From positions 16,001-80,000 of the forward strand of contig NZ_AUEZ01000020.1 of assembly GCF_000426245.1 (NCBI RefSeq): a stretch of DNA of 64,000 nucleotides. Reading direction: 5' to 3'. The position numbers were made by a program, and so were the translations under genes. Source of the stretch: Bradyrhizobium sp. Ai1a-2. Lineage in GTDB: Bacteria; Pseudomonadota; Alphaproteobacteria; Rhizobiales; Xanthobacteraceae. Numbering within the stretch: position 1 is the first letter of the stretch; every line of letters begins with the position of its first letter. Under the pieces are notes generated by a model. That model was not told the DNA's origin, made no database searches, and worked only from the letters and a program-made list of their open reading frames with translations. Shown here piece by piece: positions 42,487 to 51,268 of this stretch.

Positions 42487-42885
42487 ATGAGCAAGAAGAC
42501 TGAACCCGATCTGCCGCCGATCCTGGTGACAACAGAGGAGAAGCAGCGGTTAAGCGGGCTTGCGAACTCCAGCATGGAGCGTTTTCCACGCGTGGCCTAT
42601 TTCCTTGCGCGCGAGATGGAGCGCGCGACCATCGCGCCTGACGATGCCGATTTGCGAGACGTGGTCCGCATGGGCTCCCAGGTCGATTATCGCGACGACA
42701 GTACCGGCGAGGCGAGGGAAGTGGTGCTGGTCTATCCGCACGAAGCCGACATCTCGCGCAAGCGCATCTCGGTGCTGACTCCGGTCGGCGCCGCGCTGAT
42801 CGGCCTGTCAGTCGGCCAGACCATCGAATTCCAGACGCCGGATCGTCGAACGCGAGCGCTGACCGTGTTGCGGGTTTCGCACTGA
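42487..42885 (+). CDS. rnk: Nucleoside diphosphate kinase regulator (Rnk/GreA-like)
   Basis: The 132-aa protein has an N-terminal helical part (LPPILVTTEEKQRLSGLANS) and a C-terminal GreA-like beta domain (VRMGSQVDYRDDSTGEAREV, VVLVYPHEADISRKRISVLT, PVGAALIGLSVGQTIEF). These are the Rnk family marks; Rnk binds RNA polymerase and affects NDP kinase levels. ATG 42487 is preferred to GTG 42478. A small membrane protein follows. Confidence 0.9.
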   Translation: MSKKTEPDLPPILVTTEEKQRLSGLANSSMERFPRVAYFLAREMERATIAPDDADLRDVVRMGSQVDYRDDSTGEAREVVLVYPHEADISRKRISVLTPVGAALIGLSVGQTIEFQTPDRRTRALTVLRVSH

Positions 42886-42902
42886 ACAGGAGCTTTGCGA
42901 CC

Positions 42903-43010
42903 ATGCGCGACCGTGTGTTTGAGCAAGCGGGGCTGATCGTGATCTGCATCACCATCGGGCTGATCGGGCTTGTCGGCGGTCTGGCTTACCTCGCGCGGCT
43001 GTTCATGTGA
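42903..43010 (+). CDS. 35-aa single-helix membrane protein
   Basis: A frame from ATG 42903 to TGA 43010 encodes a charged N-terminus (MRDRVFEQ) and one long hydrophobic helix (IVICITIGLIGLVGGLAYLA). AGGAG lies 10 bp upstream and the gene begins 17 bp after rnk. It is unlikely to be chance, but no function can be assigned. Confidence 0.5.
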   Translation: MRDRVFEQAGLIVICITIGLIGLVGGLAYLARLFM

Positions 43011-43104
43011 GGCAGGTTCGCTCTTGCAACGGAACACGCTATAATTGCCCATCCGGGACGGCTCTTCGAAGAAAAGTCATCTCGCTTTGGGCGAGGCGCT
43101 TGTC

Positions 43105-43290
43105 ATGACGCAGTGGTACTTCGTCTGGGTCGAAGGTCCGCGAGGGCCTGCGCCACAAAAGTGGTCCACCGAGGGACTTTGGGGGCAGGTCAATCGTCAG
43201 GACGTGATCGTGCGCTTTACGCTGACGGAACGCGAAGCGGCGCTCTCGCTCGACGAATTGGCGAGGTTGCATCCTGTTCCCGAGGAATGA
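43105..43290 (+). CDS. Hypothetical 61-aa protein
   Basis: From ATG 43105 the frame encodes QWYFVWVEGPRGPAPQKWST and then DVIVRFTLTEREAALSLDEL. The aromatic start resembles small GYF-like or DUF-type proteins, but no family is assigned. It is a compact soluble protein. Its longer in-frame extension to 43045 lacks a good start. Confidence 0.5.
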   Translation: MTQWYFVWVEGPRGPAPQKWSTEGLWGQVNRQDVIVRFTLTEREAALSLDELARLHPVPEE

Positions 43291-43572
43291 ACCTTGGGGA
43301 ACCCGCGAATTTAATGCGAGTGCGGGGTTGAATAGACGGGCTCGGACCCAATGTCCCGCACTTCACGTTCGTTGAACCACGCTCGAAACGGATCGTGTTT
43401 GGCGAAGAGCTGGCGACAGGATGGCAATTCGAAGAAAATCATCCAGCGACGGCACAAGTGAAGCTCCAGTGCGTCGTTGTATTGGCGGGATTGCTGTCCC
43501 GCGAATGCAGGCGGCCGCGACCGGCTTAGGTCGTTGCGCGGTGCAACCCTCCAATCCAGAGGAGCGAGGAAC

Positions 43573-43863
43573 ATGAGACTGAACTCAGCGCAGGTCGAGC
43601 GGGCCTTGAGCCAATTCGATGCCCACTGCCTCCCCGACGATCATCCGGCGGTCGCCCAGCTGAACCGCTTGTTCGGCGATCACACCTACTTCCTTGACAC
43701 CAACGGGCTCAACGTTCTCGAGCCCAGCGAATCCACGGAGACGGACACACAGATCGGCAAGATCGTGAACCTCGCCCATTGGAGTGACGACACCCTGACG
43801 AATTTGATGCCGCACGAGCCTGAACCGACCGGCGTCATCGTCAGTCTTGGCTCCAAGCACTGA
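43573..43863 (+). CDS. Hypothetical 96-aa protein
   Basis: AGGAGCGAGGA precedes ATG 43573. The protein begins RLNSAQVERALSQFDAHCLP and contains DHPAVAQLNRLFGDHTYFLD and LMPHEPEPTGVIVSLG. It is acidic and soluble with no recognised domain. A good terminator follows at once, which supports a real single-gene unit. Upstream 43291-43572 shows nothing else. Confidence 0.6.
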   Translation: MRLNSAQVERALSQFDAHCLPDDHPAVAQLNRLFGDHTYFLDTNGLNVLEPSESTETDTQIGKIVNLAHWSDDTLTNLMPHEPEPTGVIVSLGSKH

Positions 43864-43885
43864 TCGTTCCCGATTGATTATCGTG

Positions 43886-43909
43886 AAAGCCCGCCTCTGG
43901 CGGGCTTTT
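43886..43909 (+). terminator. Rho-independent terminator
   Basis: Arms AAAGCCCGCC and GGCGGGCTTT enclose the loop TCTG-type turn and are followed by TTGTTTTG. It lies 22 bp after the stop of the 96-aa gene. Confidence 0.85.
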
Positions 43910-44016
43910 GTTTTGCCGCGATCATCAGGGTACTTTGGATCCAGGCCGATATGGACACGTAGAGCGCCGCCAGCGTCCAACACGTGCTAACTTGCGCCCC
44001 AAATGGAGTGCCCCCT

Positions 44017-44820
44017 ATGCCCTTCTGGACCTGCGAACAATGCGGCGCGCAGTTTCCCGATAGCGCCAATCCCCCGCCATCCTGCCCGATCTGCGAGGAC
44101 GAGCGGCAGTTCGTGAACTGGAATGGACAAGCCTGGCTCAGCCGCGAGGAGCTGGCGAAGCGCCATCATCTCGTCTGGCGCGACGACCTAGGGCTCACGG
44201 GCATTGCGCTCGATCCGAGTTTTGCCATCGGCCAGCGTGCGTTGCTGGTGCCGGACGGCGACGCTCTCGTGATGTGGGACTGCATCCCGCTCGCGACGCG
44301 CGAGGCGATCGACTACGTCAAGTCGCGCGGCGGGCTGAAAGCGATCGCGATATCGCATCCACATTATTACGGCGCGGTGGCCGATTGGAGCGAGGCATTC
44401 GGCAATGCGCCGGTTTACCTGCATGGCGACGATGCGCCATGGATCACGCGGCCGCATCCGTCGATCGTGCCGTGGCGAGGCGAGGAACTCGCGATATCGG
44501 ACGATCTCCGGCTGATCCGCGCCGGCGGGCATTTCACCGGCGCGACCGTGCTGCATTGGCGCGCGGGTGCGGACGGCCGCGGCGCGCTCCTGACCGGGGA
44601 TGTCGCGCAGGTGGCGATGGATCGCCGTCATCTCAGCTTCATGTACTCCTATCCGAACTACATGCCGCTGAATGCCGTCGCCGTGCGCCGCATCGCCGAG
44701 GCCATCGTGCCATTTGCGTTCGATCGAATCTATGGCGCCTGGTGGGGACGCAACATCGCGCACGACGCGAAGGCTGCGTTCAATGTGTCGGTCAGGCGCT
44801 ATCTTGCGGCGATCGCCTGA
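44017..44820 (+). CDS. MBL-fold hydrolase with N-terminal zinc ribbon
   Basis: The protein has 267 aa from ATG 44017. An N-terminal rubredoxin-like ribbon (FWTCEQCGAQFPDS then PSCPICEDERQF) binds one metal through four Cys. The MBL-like domain has ISHPHYYGAVADW, a reduced HxHxDH lacking the Asp/His pair, then AGGHFTGATVLHW and LLTGDVAQVAMDRR. It may retain only one metal or be a binding protein. The family occurs widely in proteobacteria without a known substrate. Confidence 0.8.
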   Translation: MPFWTCEQCGAQFPDSANPPPSCPICEDERQFVNWNGQAWLSREELAKRHHLVWRDDLGLTGIALDPSFAIGQRALLVPDGDALVMWDCIPLATREAIDYVKSRGGLKAIAISHPHYYGAVADWSEAFGNAPVYLHGDDAPWITRPHPSIVPWRGEELAISDDLRLIRAGGHFTGATVLHWRAGADGRGALLTGDVAQVAMDRRHLSFMYSYPNYMPLNAVAVRRIAEAIVPFAFDRIYGAWWGRNIAHDAKAAFNVSVRRYLAAIA

Positions 44821-44956
44821 CGACGCCGGGGACCGGCCGATCTCGCCTTCTCATTCCGGTCCGCGACCGTTGCACAGGTCCCTTGCCGGCTGAAGCCGCA
44901 TTGCTATATCAGTGGCTTCCCATCCTTTCGTTGACCCGTCAGCCACACGATTTGCC

Positions 44957-46819
44957 ATGACCACCACGACCGCCCCTGAATCCCAGCCATTCCAGGCCGA
45001 GGTTGCCGAACTCCTGCACTTGATGGTGCACTCGGTCTATTCGGAGACCGATATCTTCCTGCGCGAGCTGATCTCGAACGCCTCCGATGCCTGCGACAAG
45101 CTGCGTTACGAGGCGATTGCCGCGCCGGACCTGATCGCCGACGGCGCGCCGCCGAAAATCTGGATCAGGCCGGACAAGAAGGCCGATACGTTATCTGTGA
45201 TCGACAGCGGCATCGGGATGGACCGGCAGGAGCTGATCGACAATCTCGGCACCATCGCGCGCTCCGGCACCAAGTCGTTCCTCGCGCGGCTCACCGAAGC
45301 CAAGGACGGCACCAACCTGATCGGTCAGTTCGGCGTCGGCTTCTATGCCGCCTTCATGGTCGCCGAGAAGATCGTCGTGATCAGCCGCCGCGCCGGAAGC
45401 GATGAGGCCTGGACCTGGACCTCGTCGGGCGGCAGCGGCTTCGAGATCGCTCCGGCCGGCGAGGAGGATGCCAAGCGCGTCACCCGCGGCACCGAGATCG
45501 TGCTGCATCTGAAGAAGGACGCCGCGAAATATCTCGAGACCTACGAGATCGAGCGCATCGTCCGCGCCTATTCGGACAACATCCAGTTCCCGATCGAGCT
45601 GGTGCCGGAAGAGGGCGAGCCAAGCCAGATCAATTCCGCGAGCGCGCTGTGGCAGCGGTCGAAATCGGAACTGTCGGCGGAGGATTACAACGAAGCCTAT
45701 AAATCGATCGCTGGCGCCTTCGATGAGCCGGCGATGATCCTGCACTATCGCGCCGAGGGCCGGCAGTCCTATGCCGTGCTGCTGTTCGCGCCGTCGACGA
45801 AACCGTTCGACCTGTTCGAGCCGGCGCGCAAGGGCAGGGTGAAGCTCTATGTTCGCCGTGTCTTCATCGCCGACGATGCCGATCTTCTGCCCGCTTATCT
45901 GCGCTTCATTCGCGGCGTGATCGACAGCGAGGACCTGCCGCTCAACATCTCGCGCGAGATGCTGCAGAACAATCCGCAGCTCACGCAAATCCGCAACGCC
46001 GTGACCGGCCGCGTCATCGGCGAATTCGAGCGATTGGCGGATAAGGAGCCGGAGACCTTCGCCAAGATCTGGGACGCGTTCGGTCCGGTCCTCAAGGAGG
46101 GCCTGTGGGAAGATTACGAGCGGCGCGAGAAACTGCTGGGCCTGGCGCGCTTCACGACGACGGTGGGCGAGAACCGTTCGCTCAAGCAATATGTCGAGGC
46201 CATCAGGCCGAACCAGACCGACATCTACTATCTCACCGGCGAAAGCATCGAGCGGCTGAAGTCGAACCCGAAGCTGGAGGCCGCGCAAGCACGCGGCGTC
46301 GAGGTGCTTCTGCTCACCGATCCCGTGGATGCGTTCTGGACTTCGGCGCCAATCGATTTCGGCGGCAAGCCGCTGAAGTCGCTGAGCCAGGGCGACGTCG
46401 ATTTCAGCCTGATCCCGCTCGTGGACGACAAGGCGGATGAGAAAAAGGACGAGCCGGCCGCGGATGAAGCCACGACGATCGCCGCGATCAAGGAAGCACT
46501 CGGCGAGCGCGTCGCCGATGTCCGCGCCTCGCAGCGGCTAACATCGAGCGCTTCGTGCCTCGTCGGTGGTGGCCGCGACCGCATGCTGGAGCGCCTCCTT
46601 GCGCAGCAGAACCGCGGTTCGGTGACCAAGCCGATCCTCGAGGTCAATCTGCGCCATCCTTTGGTCGCCGCGATCGTACGTGAAAAGGATGCGGCGAGGG
46701 ATTTGTCGCTGCTCCTGCTCGAGCAGGCGCAGATCCTCGAGGGCGAACTGCCGGAAGACCCGGCGGCCTTTGCCGGCCGTCTCAACCAGCTCGTATTGCG
46801 CGGGCTCGCGAAAGCGTAA
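44957..46819 (+). CDS. htpG: Molecular chaperone HtpG (Hsp90)
   Basis: The 620-aa protein has the GHKL ATPase motifs: [37 protein letters not shown] and [20 protein letters not shown]. The middle domain ([20 protein letters not shown]) and the dimerisation end are complete. It refolds or matures client proteins with ATP in the cytosol. ATG 44957 is chosen because it begins the conserved N-terminus; no strong ribosome site is seen. Confidence 0.96.
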   Translation: MTTTTAPESQPFQAEVAELLHLMVHSVYSETDIFLRELISNASDACDKLRYEAIAAPDLIADGAPPKIWIRPDKKADTLSVIDSGIGMDRQELIDNLGTIARSGTKSFLARLTEAKDGTNLIGQFGVGFYAAFMVAEKIVVISRRAGSDEAWTWTSSGGSGFEIAPAGEEDAKRVTRGTEIVLHLKKDAAKYLETYEIERIVRAYSDNIQFPIELVPEEGEPSQINSASALWQRSKSELSAEDYNEAYKSIAGAFDEPAMILHYRAEGRQSYAVLLFAPSTKPFDLFEPARKGRVKLYVRRVFIADDADLLPAYLRFIRGVIDSEDLPLNISREMLQNNPQLTQIRNAVTGRVIGEFERLADKEPETFAKIWDAFGPVLKEGLWEDYERREKLLGLARFTTTVGENRSLKQYVEAIRPNQTDIYYLTGESIERLKSNPKLEAAQARGVEVLLLTDPVDAFWTSAPIDFGGKPLKSLSQGDVDFSLIPLVDDKADEKKDEPAADEATTIAAIKEALGERVADVRASQRLTSSASCLVGGGRDRMLERLLAQQNRGSVTKPILEVNLRHPLVAAIVREKDAARDLSLLLLEQAQILEGELPEDPAAFAGRLNQLVLRGLAKA

Positions 46820-46832
46820 GCGCGCTCCCTTC

Positions 46833-46870
46833 CGTAGCCCGGATTGCGCTGCGCTCCATCCGGGCTACGG
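46833..46870. repeat. Short palindromic repeat (GTAGCCCGG type)
   Basis: CGTAGCCCGGAT and ATCCGGGCTACG flank GCGCTGCGC. It is a short relative of the element at 15117 and lies directly after htpG, where it could stop transcription. Confidence 0.8.
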
Positions 46871-46936
46871 GTTCCCATGCAACCGATCCCTAAGTCACTC
46901 GTATCTGCTAAACAGACGCCGAAAGCGGAGCGGTTC

Positions 46937-48109
46937 ATGGCGGCGGCAGGCGGCAGCGATATCTTCTACGGCGGCATTCCGGTGTTCCGCGGCTTCGCAC
47001 GCCTGATGGAGCCGTCGCTGTATTCCCCTTTGCCTGATGATTGGACCATCGGCGTCGCCGATATAGTGGAGTCGACGAAGGCTATTGCCGCGAAGCGCTA
47101 CAAGGCGGTGAACATGGCGGGCGCGGCGGTCATCGCCGCCGTCACCAATGCGCTCGGTGGCCGTGAATTCCCCTTCGTGTTCGGCGGTGACGGCGCGAGC
47201 TTTGCGGTCGCGCCCGCCGATCTCGACGCCGCGCGCGAGGCGCTGGCGGCGACCGCGACCTGGGTGAAGGACGATCTCGATCTCATCATGCGCGTGGCGC
47301 TGGTGCCGATCAAAGCAATCCGTGCGCAAGGCCTTGACGTTCGCGTTGCGCGCTTCGGACCGTCAGCCAATCTTTCCTACGCGATGTTCTCGGGCGGCGG
47401 GCTTGGCTTCGCAGAAGCCGCGATGAAGCGGGATGAGTTTGCGGTTGCGCCGGCGTCGCCTGGCACGCAGCCCGATCTCAGCGGGCTCTCCTGTCGCTTT
47501 GAGGAAATGCCATCCGCGCGCGGCGTCATCCTGTCCCTGCTGGTGATGCCGGCGAAGGGCGGCGATCCCGATGCCTTCCGCAAGGTGATCGAGGAGATCA
47601 TCGCGCTCGCCGAACAGAGTCCCGACGCGGGCCGCCCGGTGCCGGCAGGTGGACCGGCGCTGCGCTGGCCGCCGCAGGGGCTGGACTTCGAGGCACGCAC
47701 CAAGCGCAGCGGTCCGCTGTTCGCGCGGCGCGCCCTGGTGTTCGCGAGCACGCTGTGGGCCTACGCGGTCATCCACTTCGGTCTCAGGATCGGCAAGTTC
47801 GCGGCGAAGGACTACATGCAGCAGGTGGTCGATAATTCAGACTTCCGCAAATATGACGACGGCTTGCGCATGGTCCTCGACTGCAGCGAGGAACTCGCGG
47901 AGGCGCTCGCCGAACGTCTCGCGCGGGCCTCGACCAACGGCGTCGCGCGTTACGGCTTGCACCGGCAGGATGCCGCGATGATGACCTGCTTCACGCCGTC
48001 GGCGATGCGCAGCGACCACGTGCATTTCATCGACGGCGCCCGCGGCGGCTACGCCTCCGCGGCATCAACCATGAAGGCGATGGCTGGCTTGCTATCCACC
48101 TCCCCTTGA
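46937..48109 (+). CDS. DUF3095 protein with nucleotide-cyclase-like pattern
   Basis: The protein has 390 aa from ATG 46937. TIGVADIVESTKAIAAKRYK resembles the metal-binding Asp loop of class III cyclases (FADIVGST-like). EFPFVFGGDGASFAVAPADL resembles the second turn (GGDxxxF). The C-terminal half (ALVFASTLWAYAVIHFGLRI; DDGLRMVLDCSEELAEALAE) is specific to DUF3095. The function is unproven; a nucleotide cyclase or nucleotide-binding role is inferred from these two motifs. Confidence 0.8.
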   Translation: MAAAGGSDIFYGGIPVFRGFARLMEPSLYSPLPDDWTIGVADIVESTKAIAAKRYKAVNMAGAAVIAAVTNALGGREFPFVFGGDGASFAVAPADLDAAREALAATATWVKDDLDLIMRVALVPIKAIRAQGLDVRVARFGPSANLSYAMFSGGGLGFAEAAMKRDEFAVAPASPGTQPDLSGLSCRFEEMPSARGVILSLLVMPAKGGDPDAFRKVIEEIIALAEQSPDAGRPVPAGGPALRWPPQGLDFEARTKRSGPLFARRALVFASTLWAYAVIHFGLRIGKFAAKDYMQQVVDNSDFRKYDDGLRMVLDCSEELAEALAERLARASTNGVARYGLHRQDAAMMTCFTPSAMRSDHVHFIDGARGGYASAASTMKAMAGLLSTSP

Positions 48110-48231
48110 AAAACGGGAGGTGGGCTTGCGCGCCAGCGCAAACCGGGCGGGGATCTCTCTCCATGAGCACCTGTGCTCGTGGTCTGACCCCCATCCCGAC
48201 CTTCCCCCTTTCAGGGGGAAGGAGAAGTGAG
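48100..48231. repeat. Palindromic repeat (CCTCCCC/GGGGAAGG type)
   Basis: CTCCCCTTGAAAAACGGGAG and CTTCCCCCTTTCAGGGGGAAG mark the two ends of an intergenic hairpin-rich element. It begins inside the end of the DUF3095 gene. Confidence 0.7.
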
Positions 48232-48290
48232 CGTGCTGAGATATGACTCCGAGCGGATGAATCTCCGCCTGAAATCCATTGCCTCCCGTC

Positions 48291-48340
48291 AGAGCATGAT
48301 CCGGAAAAGTGGAGACCGGTTTTCCGAGAAGATCATGCTC
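48291..48340. repeat. Dispersed palindrome (AGCATGATC type), copy 2
   Basis: AGAGCATGATCCGGAAAAGT at the left and TTTTCCGAGAAGATCATGCT at the right match the element at 14286. It lies 12 bp past the DUF2147 gene stop codon. Confidence 0.88.
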
Positions 48341-48352
48341 AAACAAAGAGCT

Positions 48353-48796
48353 TTAGCGTCCCACGCGCGTCCAGGTTTCGCCGCCGCAGAGCGCGCCGAC
48401 GCAGCCTTCGACCCGTAGCGTATCCGGGCCGGCGAGCGAAATGCTGCTCGCGTAGGTGCCTCCGTCATCGGCGTTGTAGATCTGGCCCGCCCACTTGCTG
48501 CCGTCGGTCGGCCGCATGCCCGAGAACAGTGGCAGCCCGATGATCGGACGGGTGGTCAGCGCCGGATTCGGATTCTTGTTGTCGACCTGCGGCCTGCCGG
48601 TCGCGGGATCGATCGGCTCGCGCAGGGAGACGATCACGCCGCAAATCCCGCCGCTGCATTTACTGATCTTGACGCGGGCATCACCTGCCTGCGTCTGCCA
48701 GGTGCCGGATGGATCGGCCGCACCTTGCGCGCGCGCCGTCGGTGCGGCCAGTAATACCGCCAGCATCGCTGCGATGAGAGCCGATCTGCAAGCCAT
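48353..48796 (-). CDS. DUF2147 exported protein
   Basis: The protein has 147 aa from ATG 48796. A signal peptide (ACRSALIAAMLAVLLAAPTA, cut after ARA) precedes a mature domain with DPSGTWQTQAGDARVKISKC, KNPNPALTTRPIIGLPLFSG and LRVEGCVGALCGGETWTR. This is the DUF2147 pattern, a periplasmic lipocalin-like family of unknown function. Four Cys may form disulfides. Confidence 0.88.
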   Translation of the reverse strand: MACRSALIAAMLAVLLAAPTARAQGAADPSGTWQTQAGDARVKISKCSGGICGVIVSLREPIDPATGRPQVDNKNPNPALTTRPIIGLPLFSGMRPTDGSKWAGQIYNADDGGTYASSISLAGPDTLRVEGCVGALCGGETWTRVGR

Positions 48797-48995
48797 GATT
48801 CGTTCCCCAAAAAAGCAGGCCTGCATAGCAACAAATCGGTTTTGTGCAATCTCACTTCCGCGCGTTCACGCGCGATCATTTGCCCCACTTCGTGACGCGC
48901 GTTATGCGTCGCTGCGTGGTCGTCCTGGAGGTCGCTAGATGATATCCGACATCTTACGCTGCGCGCGGCAGGCTAAGCGCAGCTCATGCAGGCGG

Positions 48996-49553
48996 TCACC
49001 ATGGCAGGCCGCATAGGTCCATGGTCCCCGTATCGGGCGCGCGCTTGATGTCGAACACGAACGGCGCCATCGCCTCGAAGCGGACGCGTCCGCCGGGCTG
49101 CTCGCAATAGACCTCGCCGGTGAACGGCCGCCAGCCACGCGCCTGGTAGAACGCGAAATTGTGCGGCTCGCAGAATAACAGCACGAAGCGGGCCGCTTCA
49201 TTGGCGCGTACGGTCTCCACCGCGGCGTTGAGCGCAATCGAGGCATAGCCGCGGCGGCGGCAGTCGTCGCGGGTCGCAACGCCGCCGATGCCGCCAATAT
49301 GAATCTGGTGTCCGTTCCAGATGATGGTGCGGAAATAGATGCCGACATGGCAGCCGACGCCGCCCTCCGGCACGTCGACCAGGACGCGAAGGTCGGGGTT
49401 GGCCCACTTGACGTGACCCCATGGCAATTTCGCAACCGCGTCGCGCGGCCAGACCGCCTGCAACAGCGGCTCGACCGTCTTCCAGGAAGCATCGCCGTTG
49501 AGGACTTCGATCTCGACGCTCACTTTGGCGGGTCCTTGGCTGGGTCCTTGCAT
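48996..49553 (-). CDS. GNAT family N-acetyltransferase
   Basis: The protein has 185 aa from ATG 49553; a GTG at 49523 with AAGGA upstream is also plausible. The acetyl-CoA pyrophosphate loop is in GIGGVATRDDCRRRGYASIA (R-R-x-G-Y/A). It is followed by FVLLFCEPHNFAFYQARGWR, the usual C-terminal helix. It acetylates an amine on an unknown substrate. It is divergent from sodB. Confidence 0.87.
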   Translation of the reverse strand: MQGPSQGPAKVSVEIEVLNGDASWKTVEPLLQAVWPRDAVAKLPWGHVKWANPDLRVLVDVPEGGVGCHVGIYFRTIIWNGHQIHIGGIGGVATRDDCRRRGYASIALNAAVETVRANEAARFVLLFCEPHNFAFYQARGWRPFTGEVYCEQPGGRVRFEAMAPFVFDIKRAPDTGTMDLCGLPW

Positions 49554-49796
49554 TCGTTGGCGCGATCTTACTCGCACAAACGGGGAAACGCACCTGGGGT
49601 CACGCCCTGACGCTCCGGGTTGATCTTAAGCATTTCATTCCCAACAATATTTTGGAGTTGGTTCGTTGCGCTGACGTTTTGCAACTCGCCTGCACGGCCT
49701 GCATGCCTGCGCCGAAAATGCGGTGTTTAACTGTGATGGAACCTTCTATAAGAGGTCTCCGTTAGTGTCGTCTCCCCTCATGTTGGACATCACACC

Positions 49797-50393
49797 ATGA
49801 CTTTCACGCTACCCGACCTTCCCTACGCCCACGACGCCCTCGCGCCCTACATGTCGAAGGAAACGCTGGAGTACCATCACGACAAGCATCATCAGGCTTA
49901 CGTGACCAACGGCAACAACGCGATCAAAGGGACCGAATTCGAGGGTAAGTCCCTCGAGGAGATCGTGAAGGGCTCGTACAACAAGAACGCGGCCGTCTTC
50001 AACAATGCCGGCCAGCACTACAACCACATTCACTTCTGGAAATGGATGAAGCCGAATGGCGGCGGCAGCAAGCTGCCGGGCCGTCTCGAGAAGAAGATCA
50101 ACGAGGACCTCGGCGGCTTCGAGAAGTTCAAGACCGATTTCGCCGCCGCCGGCGCCGGCCAGTTCGGCTCCGGCTGGGCCTGGCTGCAGGTCAAGGGTGG
50201 CAAGCTCGAGATCGCCAAGACGCCGAACGGCGAGAACCCGCTGGTCCATGGCGCGGTGCCGATCCTGGGCGTCGACGTCTGGGAGCACTCCTACTACATC
50301 GACTACCGCAACCGCCGTCCCGATTATCTGAAAGCGTTCGTCGAGAACCTCATCAACTGGGACTATGTCGACGAGCTGTTCGGCAAGGCGTGA
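49797..50393 (+). CDS. sodB: Superoxide dismutase (Fe/Mn family)
   Basis: The 198-aa protein has its metal ligands in the expected places: His in EYHHDKHHQAYV, His in HYNHIHFWKWMKP, Asp and His in GVDVWEHSYYIDYRNRRPDY. It converts superoxide to H2O2 and O2 in the cytosol. Iron or manganese use cannot be told with certainty; the Gly/Gln pattern (GAGQFGSGW) favours the FeSOD or cambialistic type. Its promoter lies in the 243-bp gap from the GNAT gene. Confidence 0.95.
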   Translation: MTFTLPDLPYAHDALAPYMSKETLEYHHDKHHQAYVTNGNNAIKGTEFEGKSLEEIVKGSYNKNAAVFNNAGQHYNHIHFWKWMKPNGGGSKLPGRLEKKINEDLGGFEKFKTDFAAAGAGQFGSGWAWLQVKGGKLEIAKTPNGENPLVHGAVPILGVDVWEHSYYIDYRNRRPDYLKAFVENLINWDYVDELFGKA

Positions 50394-50427
50394 TCTTCCG
50401 CGCGTCAATCATGCACGGGCTTCTCGA

Positions 50428-50585
50428 CCCTCCCCCGAAAGGGGAGGGTCGGTTCGCATTCAGCGAAGCGGAATGCGAACCGGGGAGGGGTCAAGTCTCT
50501 CCACTCGGGCACCGTCTCAGCGGAGAGACCTGACCCTGCCCCGTCGCTCATTTCATTCGCGCCGGCCCTCCCCTTTCAGGGGAGG
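50428..50585. repeat. Palindromic repeat (CCCTCCCC/GGGGAGGG type)
   Basis: CCCTCCCCCGAAAGGGGAGGG at the left (shown as arms CCCTCCCC and GGGGAGGG) and GCCCTCCCCTTTCAGGGGAG at the right flank inverted middle segments (GCGGAATGCGAAC, GGGGAGGGGTCA). It separates sodB and crcB. Confidence 0.75.
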
Positions 50586-50640
50586 ATGAGCAAGCAATCC
50601 AGGTAAGGGGCGCGGTCCCCTCGACCTACCTCGCGGGGCA

Positions 50641-51030
50641 GTGGTGGGAACGGCAGCAAGTTATTTTCTGGTCTTCTTCGGCGGCGGCCTGGGCGCGATG
50701 CTGCGCCACTTCGTCAATCTCGCCTGCGGCCGCAGCCTCGGCACCGATTTTCCTTACGGTACCTTCGTCATCAACATCACCGGTTCGACCGTGATGGGCC
50801 TGATTGCGGGCTATCTCGCCTTCAAGGGCGAGGCGTCGCAGCCGTGGCGGCTGTTCCTGATGACCGGCATCCTCGGCGGCTACACCACCTTCTCCGCGTT
50901 CTCGCTCGACGCCGCGCTGCTCTACGAACGCGGTGAACTCGGGCTTGCAGCCCTCTACGTGCTCGGCTCGGTCGTGCTCTCGATCGCCGGCCTGTTCGCC
51001 GGACTGGCGCTGGTCCGTCACCTGACGTGA
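50641..51030 (+). CDS. crcB: Fluoride efflux channel CrcB (Fluc)
   Basis: This 129-aa protein has four TM helices. Marks are FGGGLGAMLRHFVNL, YGTFVINITGSTVMGLIAGY (channel Asn) and GILGGYTTFSAFSLDAALLY (TM3 break and Phe box). It exports fluoride as a dual-topology dimer. No ATG is available; translation starts at GTG 50641 or 50644. I found no clear fluoride riboswitch in the preceding 247 bp, which a repeat mostly fills. Confidence 0.9.
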   Translation: MVGTAASYFLVFFGGGLGAMLRHFVNLACGRSLGTDFPYGTFVINITGSTVMGLIAGYLAFKGEASQPWRLFLMTGILGGYTTFSAFSLDAALLYERGELGLAALYVLGSVVLSIAGLFAGLALVRHLT

Positions 51031-51047
51031 GCATTGTGAATCGGAAT

Positions 51048-51134
51048 CGTAGGATGGGTAGCGCGCAGCGAAACCCATCATTCGGGGCCTGGCTGCGAAG
51101 GTGATGGGTTTCGCTTCGCTCTACCCATCCTACG
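51048..51134. repeat. Palindromic repeat (CGTAGGATGGGTAG type)
   Basis: CGTAGGATGGGTAGCGCGCA with GCGAAACCCATC at the left is inverted at the right as GATGGGTTTCGC and CTACCCATCCTACG. It follows the crcB stop. Confidence 0.85.
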
Positions 51135-51268
51135 TCCCGTGCCATTGCCGCATCGACGCATGGCCATAGCCTGCGCGCGCATGGATGCATGACCAGCTTC
51201 CGTTTGCGTCGCCTTTGTGACGGGACTAAGCAGGATGGACATTCTCATCCCGCCCCGGCTCCATTGCC

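Noticed and set aside
45191..46288. Minus-strand frame (365 codons) inside htpG
   Set aside because: Antisense to a clear Hsp90 gene; low-complexity Arg/Leu/Gly content.
50394..50640. Fluoride riboswitch before crcB
   Set aside because: Most of the region is a palindromic repeat and I could not find the crcB-motif core.
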